From Chamaea fasciata (lineage: Eukaryota; Chordata; Aves; Passeriformes; Sylviidae), in assembly GCA_029207755.1 (NCBI GenBank), contig JARCOQ010000014.1:20308410-20372409 (forward strand): 64,000 bases of DNA. Reading direction: 5' to 3'. Below the pieces are notes generated by a model that saw nothing but the letters and a program-made list of their open reading frames with translations, did not search any database and was not told the origin of the DNA. The position numbers and the translations under genes were made by a program. Of the stretch, positions 10,064-23,521 are shown piece after piece (within the stretch, counting starts at the first letter, position 1; every line of letters starts with the position of its first letter).

Positions 10064-12735
10064 CGTTTCAGCTTCATGGCAGCTTGGTTGTGGGAGTAAG
10101 TACACTGTTCAGAATTCTAAGTGGCAGAAGCCCAGTCCCGGGCACAGAGCTCTGTGCAGGAACAGTGGCTCTCTTCTGTGGGAAGCTATACTCACCGACT
10201 AAGTTCCTAATGTCAGGCTGTAGGAGACATTGGGCACTCCAAGGCCAGTAAGGGTTCCAGCTTTTGGATGCTTGGATCTGGCAGATGTCCTGTGCTGAAC
10301 TTATTTTTATCAGTTAGCAGCCCACTCCGTGGCCGAGAGTTCTGTGCAGGAACGGTGGGTCTTTTCTGTGGAAAGCTAAACTCACCCCTCCAAGTTCCTG
10401 ATGTCAGTTTGCAGGGGGTGTTTGGCAGTCTAAGGGCAGCTAGGGTTTCAGCTTCATGGCAGCTTGGTTGTGGGAGTAAGTACACTGTTCAGAATTCTAA
10501 GTGGCAGAAGCCCACTCCCGGGCACAGAGCCCTGTGCAGGAACAGTGGCTCTCTTCTGTGGGAAGCTAAACTCACCCTCCGAAGTTCCTAATGTCAGGTC
10601 GTAGGAGACATTGGGCACTCGCAGGACAGTTAGGGTTCCAGCTTTTGGATGCTTGGATCTGGCAGAAGTCCTGTGCAGAACTTATTTTTTTCAGTTCGCA
10701 GCCCACTCCGTGGCCGAGAGTTCTGTGCAGGAACGGTGGGTCTTTTCTGTGGAAAGCTAAACTCACCCCTCCAAGTTCCTGATGTCAGTTTGCAGAAGGT
10801 GTTTGGCAGTCTAAGGGCAGCTAGGGTTTCAGCTTCATGGCAGCTTGGTTGTGGGAGTGAGTACACTGTTCAGAATTCTAAGTGGCAGAAGCCCACTCCG
10901 GGACACAGAGCTCTGTGCAGGAACAGTGGCTCTCTTCTGTGGGAAGCTATACTCACCGACTAAGTTCCTAATGTCAGGTTGTAGGAGACATTGGGCACTC
11001 GCAGGACAGTTTGGGTTCCAGCTTCTGGGAGCTTGGCTATGGGAGAAGTGCAGCAGTGTTCAGAATTCTAAGTGGCAGAAGCCCACTCCCGGGCACAGAG
11101 CTCTGTGCCGGAACAGTGGCTCTCTTCTGTGGGAAGCTATACTCACCCCCTAAGTTCCTAATGTCAGGTTGTAGGAGACATTGGGCACTCCAAGGACAGT
11201 TAGGGTTCCAGCTTCTGACAGCTTGGTTCTGGGAGTAATGTGCACTGTTCAGAATTCTAAGTGGCAGAAGCCCACTCCGGGACACAGAGCTCTGTGCAGG
11301 AACTGTGGGTTTTTTCTGTGGGAAACTAAACTCACCCCAGCAGGTTCCTGATGTCAGGCTGTAGGAGACATTTGGCACTCCAAGGCCAGTAAGGGTTCCA
11401 GCTTCTGGATGCTTGGATCTGGCAGAAGTCCTGTGCTGAACTTATTTTTATCAGTTAGCAGCGCACTCCGTGGCTGAGAGTTCTGTGCAGGAACGGTGGG
11501 TCTTTTCTGTGGAAAGCTAAACTCACCCCTCCAAGTTCCTGATGTCAGTTTGCAGGGGGTGTTTGGCAGTCTAAGGGTAGCTAGGGTTTCAGCTTCATGG
11601 CAGCTTGGTTGTGGGAGTGAGTACACTGTTCAGAATTCTAAGTGGCAGAAGCCCACTCCGGGACACAGAGCTCTGTGCAGGAATAGTGGCTCTCTTCTAT
11701 GGGAAGCTATACTCACCGACTAAGTTCCTAATGTCAGGTTGTAGGAGACATTGGGCACTCGCAGGACAGTTAGGGTTCGAGCTTTTGGATGCTTGGATCT
11801 GGCAGAAGTCCTGTGCAGAACTTATTTTTTTCAGTTCGCAGCCCACTCCGTGGCCGAGAGTTCTGTGCAGGAACGGTGGGTCTTTTCTGTGGAAAGCTAA
11901 ACTCACCCCTCCAAGTTCCTGATGTCAGTTTGCAGAATGTGTTTGGCAGTCTAAGGGCAGCTAGGGTTTCAGCTTCATGGCAGCTTGGTTGTGGGAGTAA
12001 GTACACTGTTCAGAATTCTAAGTGGCAGAAGCCCACTTTCGGGCACAGAACTCTGTGCAGGAACAGTGGCTCTCTTCTGTGGGAAGCTATACTCACCGAC
12101 TAAGTTCCTAATGTCAGGTTGTAGGAGACATTGGGCACTCGCAGGACAGTTAGGGTTCGAGCTTTTGGATGCTTGGATTTGGCAGAAGTCCTGTGCTGAA
12201 CTTATTTTTATCAGTTAGCAGCCCACTCCGTGGCCGAGAGTTCTGTGCAGGAACGGTGGGTCTTTTCTGTGGGAAGCTATACTTACCGACTAAGTTCCTA
12301 ATGTCAGGTTGTAGGAGACATTGGGCACTCCAAGGACAGTTAGGGTTCCAGCTTCTGACAGCTTGCTTCTGGGAGTAATGTGCACTGTTCAGAATTCTAA
12401 GTGGCAGAAGCCCACTCCGGGACACAGAGCTCTGTGCAGGAACTGTGGGTCTTTTCTGTGGGAAACTAAACTCACCCCAGCAGGTTCCTGATGTCAGGTT
12501 GTAGGAGACATTTGGCACTCCAAGGCCAGTAAGGGTTCCAGCTTTTGGATGCTTGGATCTGGCAGAAGTCCTGTGCTGAACTTATTTTTATCAGTTAGCA
12601 GCCCACTCCGTGGCCGAGAGTTCTGTGCAGGAATGGTGGGTCTTTTCTGTGGAAAGCTAAACTCACCCCTCCAAGTTCCTGATCTCAGTTGGCAGGGGGT
12701 GTTTGGCAGTCTAAGGGCAGCTAGGGTTTCAGCTT

Positions 12736-15700
12736 CTGGCAGCTTGGTTCTGGGAGTAATGTGCACTGTTCAGAATTCTAAGTGGCAGAAGCCCACTCCC
12801 GAACACAGAGTTCTGTGCAGGAACGGTGGGTCTTTTCTGTGGGAACCTAAACTAACCCCAGCAGGCTCCTGATGTCAGTTTATGGGATGGATTTGGCACT
12901 CCAAGGACAGTTAGGGTTCCAGGATCTGGGAGCTTGGATCTGGCAGATGTCCTGTGCTGAACTTAATTTTATCAGGTAGCAGCCCACTCCAGGGCAGAGA
13001 GCTCTGTGTAGGAACAATGAGTCTCTTCTGTGGGAAGCTAAACTCACCCCCTAAGTTCCTAATGTCAGGTCGTAGGAGACATTTGGCACTCCAAGGACAG
13101 TTAGGGTTCCAGCCTCTGGGAGCTTGGATATGGGAGAAGTGCAGCAGTGTTCCGAATTGAAAGTGGCAGAAGCCCACTCCGGGACACAGAGCTCTGTGCA
13201 GGAACGGTGGCCGCTTTTCTGGGGAAAGTAAATATACCTCTCTGGTTCAGATTGTCAGTTTTAAGGAGCCATTTGGCAGTCCAAGGGGAGCCAGGCTTCC
13301 AGCTTCTGGGAGCTTGGTTCTGGGAGTAATGTGCACTGTTCAGAATTCTAAGTGGCAGAAGCCCACTCCCGAACACAGAGCTCTGTGCAGGAACGGTGGG
13401 TCTTTTCTGTGGGAAACTTAACTCCCCCCATAAGTCTCCTGATGTCAGTTTATGGGATGGATTTGGCACTCCAAGGACAGTTAGGGTTCCAGCTTCTGGG
13501 AGCTTGGATCTGGCAGATGTCCTGTGCTGAACCTAATTTTATCAGTTAGCAGCCCACTCTGGGGCACAGAGCTCTGTGCAGGAACAGTGGCTCTCTTCTG
13601 TGGGAAACTAAACTCACCCCCCGAAGTTCCTAATGTCAGGTTGTAGGAGACATTTGGCACTCGCAGGACAGTTAGGGTTCCAGCTTCTGACAGCTTGGAT
13701 ATGGGAGAAGTGCAGCAGTGTTCAGAATTCTAAGTGGCAGAAGCCCACTCCGGGGCACAGTGCTCTGTGCAGGAACGGTGGGTCTTTTCTGTGGAAAGCT
13801 AAACTCACCCCTCCAAGTTCCTGATGTCAGTTTGCAGGGGGTGTTTGGCAGTCTAAGGGCAGCTAGGGTTTCAGCTTCATGGCAGCTTGGTTGTGGGAGT
13901 AAGTACACTGTTCAGAATTCTAAGTGGCAGAAGCCCACTCTGGGGCACAGAGCTCTGTGCAGGAACATTGGCTCTCTTCTGTGGGAAGCTAAACTCACCG
14001 ACTAAGTTCCTAATGTCAGGTTGTAGGAGACATTGGGCACTCCAAGGACAGTTAGGGTTCCAGCTTCTGGGAGCTTGGATATGGGAGAAGTGCAGCAGTG
14101 TTCAGAATTCTAAGTGGCAGAAGCCCACTCCCGGGCACAGAGCTCTGTGTAGGAACGGTGGGTCTTTTCTGTGGGAAGCTAAACTCACCCCAGCAGGTTC
14201 CTGATGTCAGGCTGTAGGAGACATTTGACACTCCAAGGACAGTAAGGATTCCAGCTTCTGGATTCTTGGATCTGGCAGAAGTCCTATGCTGAACTTATTT
14301 TTATCAGTTAGCAGCCCACTCCGTGGCCGATAGTTCTGTGCAGGAACGGTGGGTCTTTTCTGTGGAAAGCTAAACTCACCCCTCCAAGTTCCTGATGTCA
14401 GTTTGCAGGGGGTGTTTGGCAGTCTAAGGGCAGCTAGGGTTTCAGCTTCATGGCAGCTTGGTTGTGGGAGTGAGTACACTGTTCAGAATTCTCAGCGGCA
14501 GAAGCCCACTCCCGGGCACAGAGCTCTGTGCAGGAACAGTGCCTCTCTTCTGTGGGAAGCTAAACTCACCCCCTAAGTTCCTGATGTCAGGTTGTAGGAG
14601 ACATTGGGACTCCAAGGACAGTTAGGGTTCCAGCTTCTGACAGCTTGGTTGTGGGAGTAATGTGCACTGTTCAGAATTCTAAGTGGCAGAAGCCCACTCC
14701 GGGGCACAGAGCTCGGTGCAGGAACTGTGGGTCTTTTCTGTGGGAAACTAAACTCACCCCAGCAGGTTCCTGATGTCAGGCTGTAGGAGCCATTTGGCAC
14801 TCCAAGGCCAGTAAGGGTTCCAGCTTCTGGATGCTTGGATCTGGCAGAAGTCCTGTGCTGAACTTATTTTTATCAGTTCGCAGCCCACTCTGTGGCCGAG
14901 AGTTCTGTGCAGGAACGGTGGGTCTTTTCTGTGGAAAGCTAAACTCACCCCTCCACGTTCCTGATGTCAGTTTGCAGGGGGTGTTTGGCAGTCTAAGGGC
15001 AGCTAGGGTTTCAGCTTCATGGCAGCTTGGTTGTGGGAGTAAGTACACTGTTCAGAATTCTAAGTGGCAGAAGCCCACTCCTGGACACAGAGCTCTGTGC
15101 AGGAACGGTGGGTCTTTTCTGTGGGAAGCTATACTCACCGACTAAGTTCCTAATGTCAGGTTGTAGGAGACATTGGGCACTCGCAGGACACTTAGCGTTC
15201 CAGCTTCTGGGAGCTTGGATATGGGAGAAGTGCAGCAGTGTTCAGAATTGTAAGTGGCAGAAGCCCACTCCCGGGCACAGAGCTCTGTGCAGGAACAGTG
15301 GCTCTCTTCTGTGGGAAGCTAAACTCACCCCCTAAGTTCCTAATGTCAGGTTGTAGGAGACATTGGGCACTCCAAGGACAGTTAGGGTTCCAGCTTCTGA
15401 CAGCTTGGTTCTGGGAGTTATGTGCACTGTTCAGAATTCTAAGTGGCAGAAGCCCACTCCCGGGCACAGAGCTCTGTGCAGGAACTGTGGGTCTTTTCTG
15501 TGGGAAACTAAACTCACCCCTCCAAGTTCCTGATGTCAGTTTGCATGGGGTGCTTGGCAGTCTAAGGGCAGCTAGGGTTTCAGCTTCATGGCAGCTTGGT
15601 TGTGGCAGTAAGTACACTGTTCAGAATTCTAAGTGGCAGAAGCCCACTCCCGGGCACAGAGCTCTGTGCAGGAACAGTGGCTCTCTTCTGTGGGAAGCTA

Positions 15701-17485
15701 TACTCACCGACTAAGTTCCTAATGTCAGGCTGTAGGAGACATTGGGCACTCCAAGGACAGTTAGGGTTCCAGCTTTTGGATGCTTGGATCTGGCAGATGT
15801 CCTGTGCTGAACTTATTTTTTTCAGTTCGCAGCCCACTGCGTGGCCGGTAGTTCTGTGCAGGAACGGTGGGTCTTTTCTGTGGAAAGCTAAACTCACCCC
15901 TCCAAGTTCCTGATGTCAGTTTGCAGGGGGTGTTTGGCAGTCTAAGGGCAGCTAGGGTTTCAGCTTCATGGCAGCGTGGTTGTGGGAGTAAGTACACTGT
16001 TCAGAATTCTAAGTGGCAGAAGCCCACTCCCGGGCACAGAGCTCTGTGCAGGAACAGTGGCTCTCTTCTGTGGGAAGCTATACTCACCGACTAAGTTCGT
16101 GATGTCAGGCTGTAGGAGACATTCGGCGCTCCAAGGCCAGTTAGGGTTCCAGCTTCTGGATGCTTGGATCTGGCAGAAGTCCTGTGCTGAACTTATTTTT
16201 ATCAGTTAGCAGCCCACTCCGTGGCCGAGAGTTCTGTGCAGGAACGGTGGGTCTTTTCTGTGGGAAGCTATACTCACTGACTAAGTTCCTAATGTCAGGT
16301 TGTAGGAGACATTGGGCACTCCAAGGACAGTTAGGGTTCCAGCTTCTGGGAGCTTGGCTATGGGAGAAGTGCAGCAGTGTTCAGAATTCTAAGTGGCAGA
16401 AGCCCACTCCCGGGCACAGAGCTCTGTGCAGGAACAGTGGCTCTCTTCTGTGGGAAGCTATACTCACCGACTAAGTTCCTAATGTCAGGTTGTAGGAGAC
16501 ATTGGGCACTCCAAGGACAGTTAGGGTTCCAGCTTCTGACAGCTTGGTTCTGGGAGTAATGTGCACTGTTCAGAATTCTAAGTGGCAGAAGCCCACTCCG
16601 GGGCACAGAGCTCTGTGCAGGAACTGTGGGTCTTTTCTGTGGGAAACTAAACTCACCCCAGCAGGTTCCTGATGTCAGGCTGTAGGAGCCATTTGGCACT
16701 CCAAGGCCAGTAAGGGTTCCAGCTTCTGGATGCTTGGATCTGGCAGAAGTCCTGTGCTGAACTTATTTTTATCAGTTAGCAGCGCACTCCGTGGCCGAGA
16801 GTTCTGTGCAGGAACGGTGGGTCTTTTCTGTGGAAAGCTAAACTCACCCCTCCAAGTTCCTGATGTCAGTTTGCAGGGGGTGTTTGGCAGTCTAAGGGCA
16901 GCTAGGGTTTCAGCTTCATGGCAGCTTGGTTGTGGGAGTAAGTACACTGTTCAGAATTCTAAGTGGCAGAAGCCCACTCCGGGACACAGAGCTCTGTGCA
17001 GGAACAGTGGCTCTCTTCTGTGGGAAGCTATACTCACCGACTAAGTTCCTAATGTCAGGTTGTAGGAGACATTGGGCACTCCAAGGACAGTTAGGGTTCC
17101 AGCTTCTGACAGCTTGGTTCTGGGAGTAATGTGCACTGTTCAGAATTCTAAGTGGCAGAAGCCCACTCCGGGGCACAGAGCTCTGTGCAGGAACTGTGGG
17201 TCTTTTCTGTGGGAAACTAAACTCACCCCAGCAGGTTCCTGATGTCAGGCTGTAGGAGCCATTTGGCACTCCAAGGCCAGTAAGGGTTCCAGCTTCTGGA
17301 TGCTTGGATCTGGCAGAAGTCCTGTGCTGAACTTATTTTTTTCAGTTCGCAGCCCACTCCGTGGCCGAGAGTTCTGTGCAGGAACGGTGGGTCTCTTCTG
17401 TGGGAAGCTATACTCACCGAGTAAGTTCCTGATGTCAGTTTGCAGAAGGTGTTTGGCAGTCTAAGGGCAGCTAGGGTTTCAGCTT
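12736..17485 (+). repeat. 25-monomer higher-order unit
   Basis: This 4,750-bp unit (exactly 25 x 190) starts with a D-type monomer beginning CTGGCAGCTTGG and includes U block copy 3. A shortened version follows directly in tandem. The match runs at a shift of 4,750 bp up to 15,160, then at 4,181 bp up to 17,081. A two-base deletion (ATTGGGACTCC for ATTGGGCACTCC) near 14,608 is shared with the next unit near 19,358, confirming common descent. Confidence 0.85.
13116..13877 (+). repeat. U block, copy 3 of 7
   Basis: This copy is 5,894 bp (31 monomers) after copy 2. It has AGCTAGGGTTTCAG near its end where copies 1 and 2 read AGCTAGCGTTTCAG, a diagnostic base shared with copy 4. Confidence 0.85.
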
Positions 17486-20400
17486 CTGGCAGCTTGGTTC
17501 TGGGAGTAATGTGCACTGTTCAGAATTCTAAGTGGCAGAAGCCCACTCCCGAACACAGAGCTCTGTGCAGGAACGGTGGGTCTTTTCTGTGGGAACCTAA
17601 ACTAACCCCAGCAGGCTCCTGATGTCAGTTTATGGGATGGATTTGGCACTCCAAGGACAGTTAGGGTTTCAGGATCTGGGAGCTGGGATCTGGCAGATGT
17701 CCTGTGCTGAACTTAATTTTATCAGGTAGCAGCCCACTCCAGGGCAGAGAGCTCTGTGTAGGAACAATGGGTCTCTTCTGTGGGAAGCTAAACTCACCCC
17801 CTAAGTTCCTAATGTCAGGTCGTAGGAGACATTTGGCACTCCAAGGACAGTTAGGGTTCCAGCCTCTGGGAGCTTGGATATGGGAGAAGTGCAGCAGTGT
17901 TCCGAATTGAAAGTGGCAGAAGCCCACTCCGGGACACAGAGCTCTGTGCAGGAACGGTGGCCGCTTTTCTGGGGAAAGTAAATATACCTCTCTGGTTCAG
18001 ATTGTCAGTTTTAAGGAGCCATTTGGCAGTCCAAGGGGAGCCAGGCTTCCAGCTTCTGGGAGCTTGGTTCTGGGAGTAATGTGCACTGTTCAGAATTCTA
18101 AGTGGCAGAAGCCCACTCCCGAACACAGAGCTCTGTGCAGGAACGGTGGGTCTTTTCTGTGGGAAACTTAGCTCCCCCCATAAGTCTCCTGATGTCAGTT
18201 TATGGGATGGATTTGGCACTCCAAGGACAGTTAGGGTTCCAGCTTCTGGGAGCTTGGATCTGGCAGATGTCCTGTGCTGAACCTAATTTTATCAGTTAGC
18301 AGCCCACTCTGGGGCACAGAGCTCTGTGCAGGAACAGTGGCTCTCTTCTGTGGGAAACTAAACTCACCCCCCGAAGTTCCTAATGTCAGGTTGTAGGAGA
18401 CATTTGGCACTCGCAGGACAGTTAGGGTTCCAGCTTCTGACAGCTTGGATATGGGAGAAGTGCAGCAGTGTTCAGAATTCTAAGTGGCAGAAGCCCACTC
18501 CGGGGCACAGTGCTCTGTGCAGGAACGGTGGGTCTTTTCTGTGGAAAGCTAAACTCACCCCTCCAAGTTCCTGATGTCAGTTTGCAGGGGGTGTTTGGCA
18601 GTCTAAGGGCAGCTAGGGTTTCAGCTTCATGGCAGCTTGGTTGTGGGAGTAAGTACACTGTTCAGAATTCTAAGTGGCAGAAGCCCACTCTGGGGCACAG
18701 AGCTCTGTGCAGGAACACTGGCTCTCTTCTGTGGGAAGCTAAACTCACCGACTAAGTTCCTAATGTCAGGTTGTAGGAGACATTGGGCACTCCAAGGACA
18801 GTTAGGGTTCCAGCTTCTGGGAGCTTGGATATGGGAGAAGTGCAGCAGTGTTCAGAATTCTAAGTGGCAGAAGCCCACTCCGGGGAACAGAGCTCTGTGT
18901 AGGAATGGTGGGTCTTTTCTGTGGGAAGCTAAACTCACCCCAGCATGTTCCTGATGTCAGGCTGTAGGAGACATTTGACACTCCAAGGACAGTAAGGGTT
19001 CCAGCTTCTGGATGCTTGGATCTGGCAGAAGTCCTATGCTGAACTTATTTTTATCAGTTAGCAGCCCACTCCGTGGCCGATAGTTCTGTGCAGGAACGGT
19101 GGGTCTTTTCTGTGGAAAGCTAAACTCACCCCTCCAAGTTCCTGATGTCAGTTTGCAGGGGGTGTTTGGCAGTCTAAGGGCAGCTAGGGTTTCAGCTTCA
19201 TGGCAGCTTGGTTGTGGGAGTGAGTACACTGTTCAGAATTCTCAGCGGCAGAAGCCCACTCCCGGGCACAGAGCTCTGTGCAGGAACAGTGCCTCTCTTC
19301 TGTGGGAAGCTAAACTCACCCCCTAAGTTCCTGATGTCAGGTTGTAGGAGACATTGGGACTCCAAGGACAGTTAGGGTTCCAGCTTCTGACAGCTTGGTT
19401 GTGGGAGTAATGTGCACTGTTCAGAATTCTAAGTGGCAGAAGCCCACTCCGGGGCACAGAGCTCGGTGCAGGAACTGTGGGTCTTTTCTGTGGGAAACTA
19501 AACTCACCCCAGCAGGTTCCTGATGTCAGGCTGTAGGAGCCATTTGGCACTCCAAGGCCAGTAAGGGTTCCAGCTTCTGGATGCTTGGATCTGGCAGAAG
19601 TCCTGTGCTGAACTTATTTTTATCAGTTCGCAGCCCACTCTGTGGCCGAGAGTTCTGTGCAGGAACGGTGGGTCTTTTCTGTGGAAAGCTAAACTCATCC
19701 CTCCACGTTCCTGATGTCAGTTTGCAGGGGGTGTTTGGCAGTCTAAGGGCAGCTAGGGTTTCAGCTTCATGGCAGCTTGGTTGTGGGAGTAAGTACACTG
19801 TTCAGAATTCTAAGTGGCAGAAGCCCACTCCTGGACACAGAGCTCTGTGCAGGAACGGTGGGTCTTTTCTGTGGGAAGCTGTACTCACCGACTAAGTTCC
19901 TAATGTCAGGCTGTAGGAGACATTGGGCACTCCAAGGACAGTTAGGGTTCCAGCTTTTGGATGCTTGGATCTGGCAGATGTCCTGTGCTGAACTTATTTT
20001 TTTCAGTTCGCAGCCCACTGCGTGGCCGGTAGTTCTGTGCAGGAACGGTGGGTCTTTTCTGTGGAAAGCTAAACTCACCCCTCCAAGTTCCTGATGTCAG
20101 TTTGCAGGGGGTGTTTGGCAGTCTAAGGGCAGCTAGGGTTTCAGCTTCATGGCAGCTTGGTTGTGGGAGTAAGTACACTGTTCAGAATTCTAAGTGGCAG
20201 AAGCCCACTCCCGGGCACAGAGCTCTGTGCAGGAACAGTGGCTCTCTTCTGTGGGAAGCTATACTCACCGACTAAGTTCGTGATGTCAGGCTGTAGGAGA
20301 CATTTGGCGCTCCAAGGCCAGTTAGGGTTCCAGGTTCTGGATGCTTGGATCTGGCAGAAGTCCTGTGCTGAACTTATTTTTATCAGTTAGCAGCCCACTC

Positions 20401-21476
20401 CGTGGCCGAGAGTTCTGTGCAGGAACGGTGGGTCTTTTCTGTGGGAAGCTATACTCACTGACTAAGTTCCTAATGTCAGGTTGTAGGAGACATTGGGCAC
20501 TCCAAGGACAGTTAGGGTTCCAGCTTCTGGGAGCTTGGCTATGGGAGAAGTGCAGCAGTGTTCAGAATTCTAAGTGGCAGAAGCCCACTCCCGGGCACAG
20601 AGCTCTGTGCAGGAACAGTGGCTCTCTTCTGTGGGAAGCTATACTCACCGACTAAGTTCCTAATGTCAGGTTGTAGGAGACATTGGGCACTCCAAGGACA
20701 GTTAGGGTTCCAGCTTCTGACAGCTTGGTTCTGGGAGTAATGTGCACTGTTCAGAATTCTAAGTGGCAGAAGCCCACTCCGGGGCACAGAGCTCTGTGCA
20801 GGAACTGTGGGTCTTTTCTGTGGGAAACTAAAGTCACCCCAGCAGGTTCCTGATGTCAGGCTGTAGGAGCCATTTGGCACTCCAAGGCCAGTAAGGGTTC
20901 CAGCTTCTGGATGCTTGGATCTGGCAGAAGTCCTGTGCTGAACTTATTTTTATCAGTTAGCAGCGCACTCCGTGGCCGAGAGTTCTGTGCAGGAACGGTG
21001 GGTCTTTTCTGTGGAAAGCTAAACTCACCCCTCCAAGTTCCTGATGTCAGTTTGCAGGGGGTGTTTGGCAGTCTAAGGGCAGCTAGGGTTTCAGCTTCAT
21101 GGCAGCTTGGTTCTGGGAGTAAGTACACTGTTCAGAATTCTAAGTGGCAGAAGCCCACTCCGGGACACAGAGCTCTGTGCAGGAACAGTGGCTCTCTTCT
21201 GTGGGAAGCTATACTCACCGACTAAGTTCCTAATGTCAGGTTGTAGGAGACATTGGGCACTCGCAGGACAGTTAGGGTTCCAGCTTTTGGATGCTTGGAT
21301 CTGGCAGAAGTCCTGTGCAGAACTTATTTTTTTCAGTTCGCAGCCCACTCCGTGGCTGAGAGTTCTGTGCAGGAACGATGGGTCTCTTCTGTGGGAAGCT
21401 ATACTCACCGAGTAAGTTCCTGATGTCAGTTTGCAGAAGGTGTTTGGCAGTCTAAGGGCAGCTAGGGTTTCAGCTT
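17486..21476 (+). repeat. 21-monomer higher-order unit (shortened)
   Basis: This 3,991-bp unit follows the 25-monomer unit in tandem. It lacks 569 bp (three monomers less one base) near 19,890-19,910, and its right end diverges after 21,262. It includes U block copy 4. From about 19,709 it also belongs to the triplicated segment, so unit and duplication borders overlap. Confidence 0.83.
17866..18627 (+). repeat. U block, copy 4 of 7
   Basis: This copy is 4,750 bp (exactly 25 monomers) after copy 3 and shares its AGCTAGGGTTTCAG. It has a private change near 18,171 (AACTTAGCTCC for AACTTAACTCC). Confidence 0.85.
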
Positions 21477-21856
21477 CTGGCAGCTTGGTTCTGGGAGTAA
21501 TGTGCACTGTTCAGAATTCTAAGTGGTAGAAGCCCACTCCCGAACACAGAGCTCTGTGCAGGAACGGTGGGTCTTTTCTGTGGGAACCTAAACTAACCCC
21601 AGCAGGCTCCTGATGTCAGTTTATGGGATGGATTTGGCACTCCAAGGACAGTTAGGGTTCCAGGATCTGGGAGCTTGGATCTGGCAGATGTCCTGTGCTG
21701 AACTTAATTTTATCAGGTAGCAGCCCACTCCAGGGCAGAGAGCTCTGTGTAGGAACAATGGGTCTCTTCTGTGGGAAGCTAAACTCACCCCCTAAGTTCC
21801 TAATGTCAGGTCGTAGGAGACATTTGGCACTCCAAGGACAGTTAGGGTTCCAGCCT

Positions 21857-22618
21857 CTGGGAGCTTGGATATGGGAGAAGTGCAGCAGTGTTCCGAATTG
21901 AAAGTGGCAGAAGCCCACTCCGGGACACAGAGCTCTGTGCAGGAACGGTGGCCGCTTTTCTGGGGAAAGTAAATATACCTCTCTGGTTCAGATTGTCAGT
22001 TTTAAGGAGCCATTTGGCATTCCAAGGGGAGCCAGGCTTCCAGCTTCTGGGAGCTTGGTTCTGGGAGTAATGTGCACTGTTCAGAATTCTAAGTGGCAGA
22101 AGCCCACTCCCGAACACAGAGCTCTGTGCAGGAACGGTGGGTCTTTTCTGTGGGAAACTTAACTCCCCCCATAAGTCTCCTGATGTCAGTTTATGGGATG
22201 GATTTGGCACTCCAAGGACAGTTAGGGTTCCAGCTTCTGGGAGCTTGGATCTGGCAGATGTCCTGTGCTGAACCTAATTTTATCAGTTAGCAGCCCACTC
22301 TGGGGCACAGAGCTCTGTGCAGGAACAGTGGCTCTCTTCTGTGGGAAACTAAACTCACCCCCCGAAGTTCCTAATGTCAGGTTGTAGGAGACATTTGGCA
22401 CTCGCAGGACAGTTAGGGTTCCAGCTTCTGACAGCTTGGATATGGGAGAAGTGCAGCAGTGTTCAGAATTCTAAGTGGCAGAAGCCCACTCCGGGGCACA
22501 GTGCTCTGTGCAGGAACGGTGGGTCTTTTCTGTGGAAAGCTAAACTCACCCCTCCAAGTTCCTGATGTCAGTTTGCAGGGGGTGTTTGGCAGTCTAAGGG
22601 CAGCTAGCGTTTCAGCTT
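21857..22618 (+). repeat. U block, copy 5 of 7
   Basis: This copy is 3,991 bp (21 monomers) after copy 4. It reads GGCATTCCAAGG near 22,020 where the others read GGCAGTCCAAGG. Its flanks match copy 1, with which it belongs to a 3.8-kb duplication. Confidence 0.85.
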
Positions 22619-22991
22619 CATGGCAGCTTGGTTGTGGGAGTAAGTACACTGTTCAGAATTCTAAGTGGCAGAAGCCCACTCTGGGGCACAGAGCTCTGTG
22701 CAGGAACACTGGCTCTCTTCTGTGGGAAGCTAAACTCACCGACTAAGTTCCTAATGTCAGGTTGTAGGAGACATTGGGCACTCCAAGGACAGTAAGGGTT
22801 CCAGCTTCTGGGAGCTTGGATATGGGAGAAGTGCAGCAGTGTTCAGAATTCTAAGTGGCAGAAGCCCACTCCCGGGCACAGAGCTCTGTGTAGGAACGGT
22901 GGGTCTTTTCTGTGGGAAGCTAAACTCACCCCAGCAGGTTCCTGATGTCAGGCTGTAGGAGACATTTGACACTCCAAGGACAGTAAGGGTA

Positions 22992-23015
22992 CCAGATCCT
23001 GGATGCAGGATCTGG
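22992..23015. repeat. Perfect 10-bp inverted repeat, copy 2
   Basis: Same hairpin as at 3,416, inherited through the triplicated segment (shift 19,576 bp), including the adjacent GGTACC. Confidence 0.88.
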
Positions 23016-23521
23016 CAGAAGTCCTGTGCTGAACTTATTTTTATCAGTTCGCAGCCCACTCTGTGGCCGAGAGTTCTGTGCAGGAACGGTGGGTCTTTTC
23101 TGTGGAAAGCTAAACTCACCCCTCCAAGTTCCTGATGTCAGTTTGCAGGGGGTGTTTGGCAGTCTAAGGGCAGCTAGGGTTTCAGCTTCATGGCAGCTTG
23201 GTTGTGGGAGTGAGTACACTGTTCAGAATTCTAAGTGGCAGAAGCCCACTCCTGGACACAGAGCTCTGTGCAGGAACGGTGGGTCTTTTCTGTGGGAAGC
23301 TATACTCACCGACTAAGTTCCTAATGTCAGGTTGTAGGAGACATTGGGCACTCGCAGGACACTTAGCGTTCCAGCTTCTGGGAGCTTGGATATGGGAGAA
23401 GTGCAGCAGTGTTCAGAATTGTAAGTGGCAGAAGCCCACTCCCGGGCACAGAGCTCTGTGCAGGAACAGTGGCTCTCTTCTGTGGGAAGCTAAACTCACC
23501 CCCTAAGTTCCTAATGTCAGG

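Larger units (their letters stand above)
1..12735 (+). repeat. Large segmental duplication, copy 1 (longer)
   Basis: This stretch corresponds to 27,748-38,581. The shift is 27,747 bp up to base 4,081, 26,226 bp from about 5,541 to 9,683, and 25,846 bp from about 9,997 to 12,735. Rare variants are shared: a one-T deletion near 5,802, GTGCCGGAAC near 11,107 and GATCTCAGTTGGCAG near 12,683. I noticed only four substitutions between copies (1,317; 2,027; 6,849; 11,938), a lower bound. Copy 1 keeps 1,521 bp and 380 bp that copy 2 lacks. Correspondence ends exactly at a monomer boundary, where copy 1 continues with a D-type and copy 2 with a B-type monomer. The left end lies at or beyond the window edge. 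Confidence 0.9.
19709..23521 (+). repeat. Triplicated 3.8-kb segment, copy 2
   Basis: This copy corresponds to 133-3,945. It ends where TCAGGCTGTAGG in copy 1 (3,946) is TCAGGTTGTAGG here; beyond that point the sequence instead follows 15,192-15,710 at a shift of 8,171 bp. Private bases include AAAGTCACCCC near 20,832 and TTCTGGGAGTAAG near 21,113. Confidence 0.83.

Noticed and set aside
15238..15714. 158-codon plus-strand frame that looks like a cysteine-rich repeat protein
   Set aside because: It is a read-through of adjacent monomers where GTAATG became GTTATG and removed a stop. The same frame recurs at 23,409 only because the segment was duplicated.
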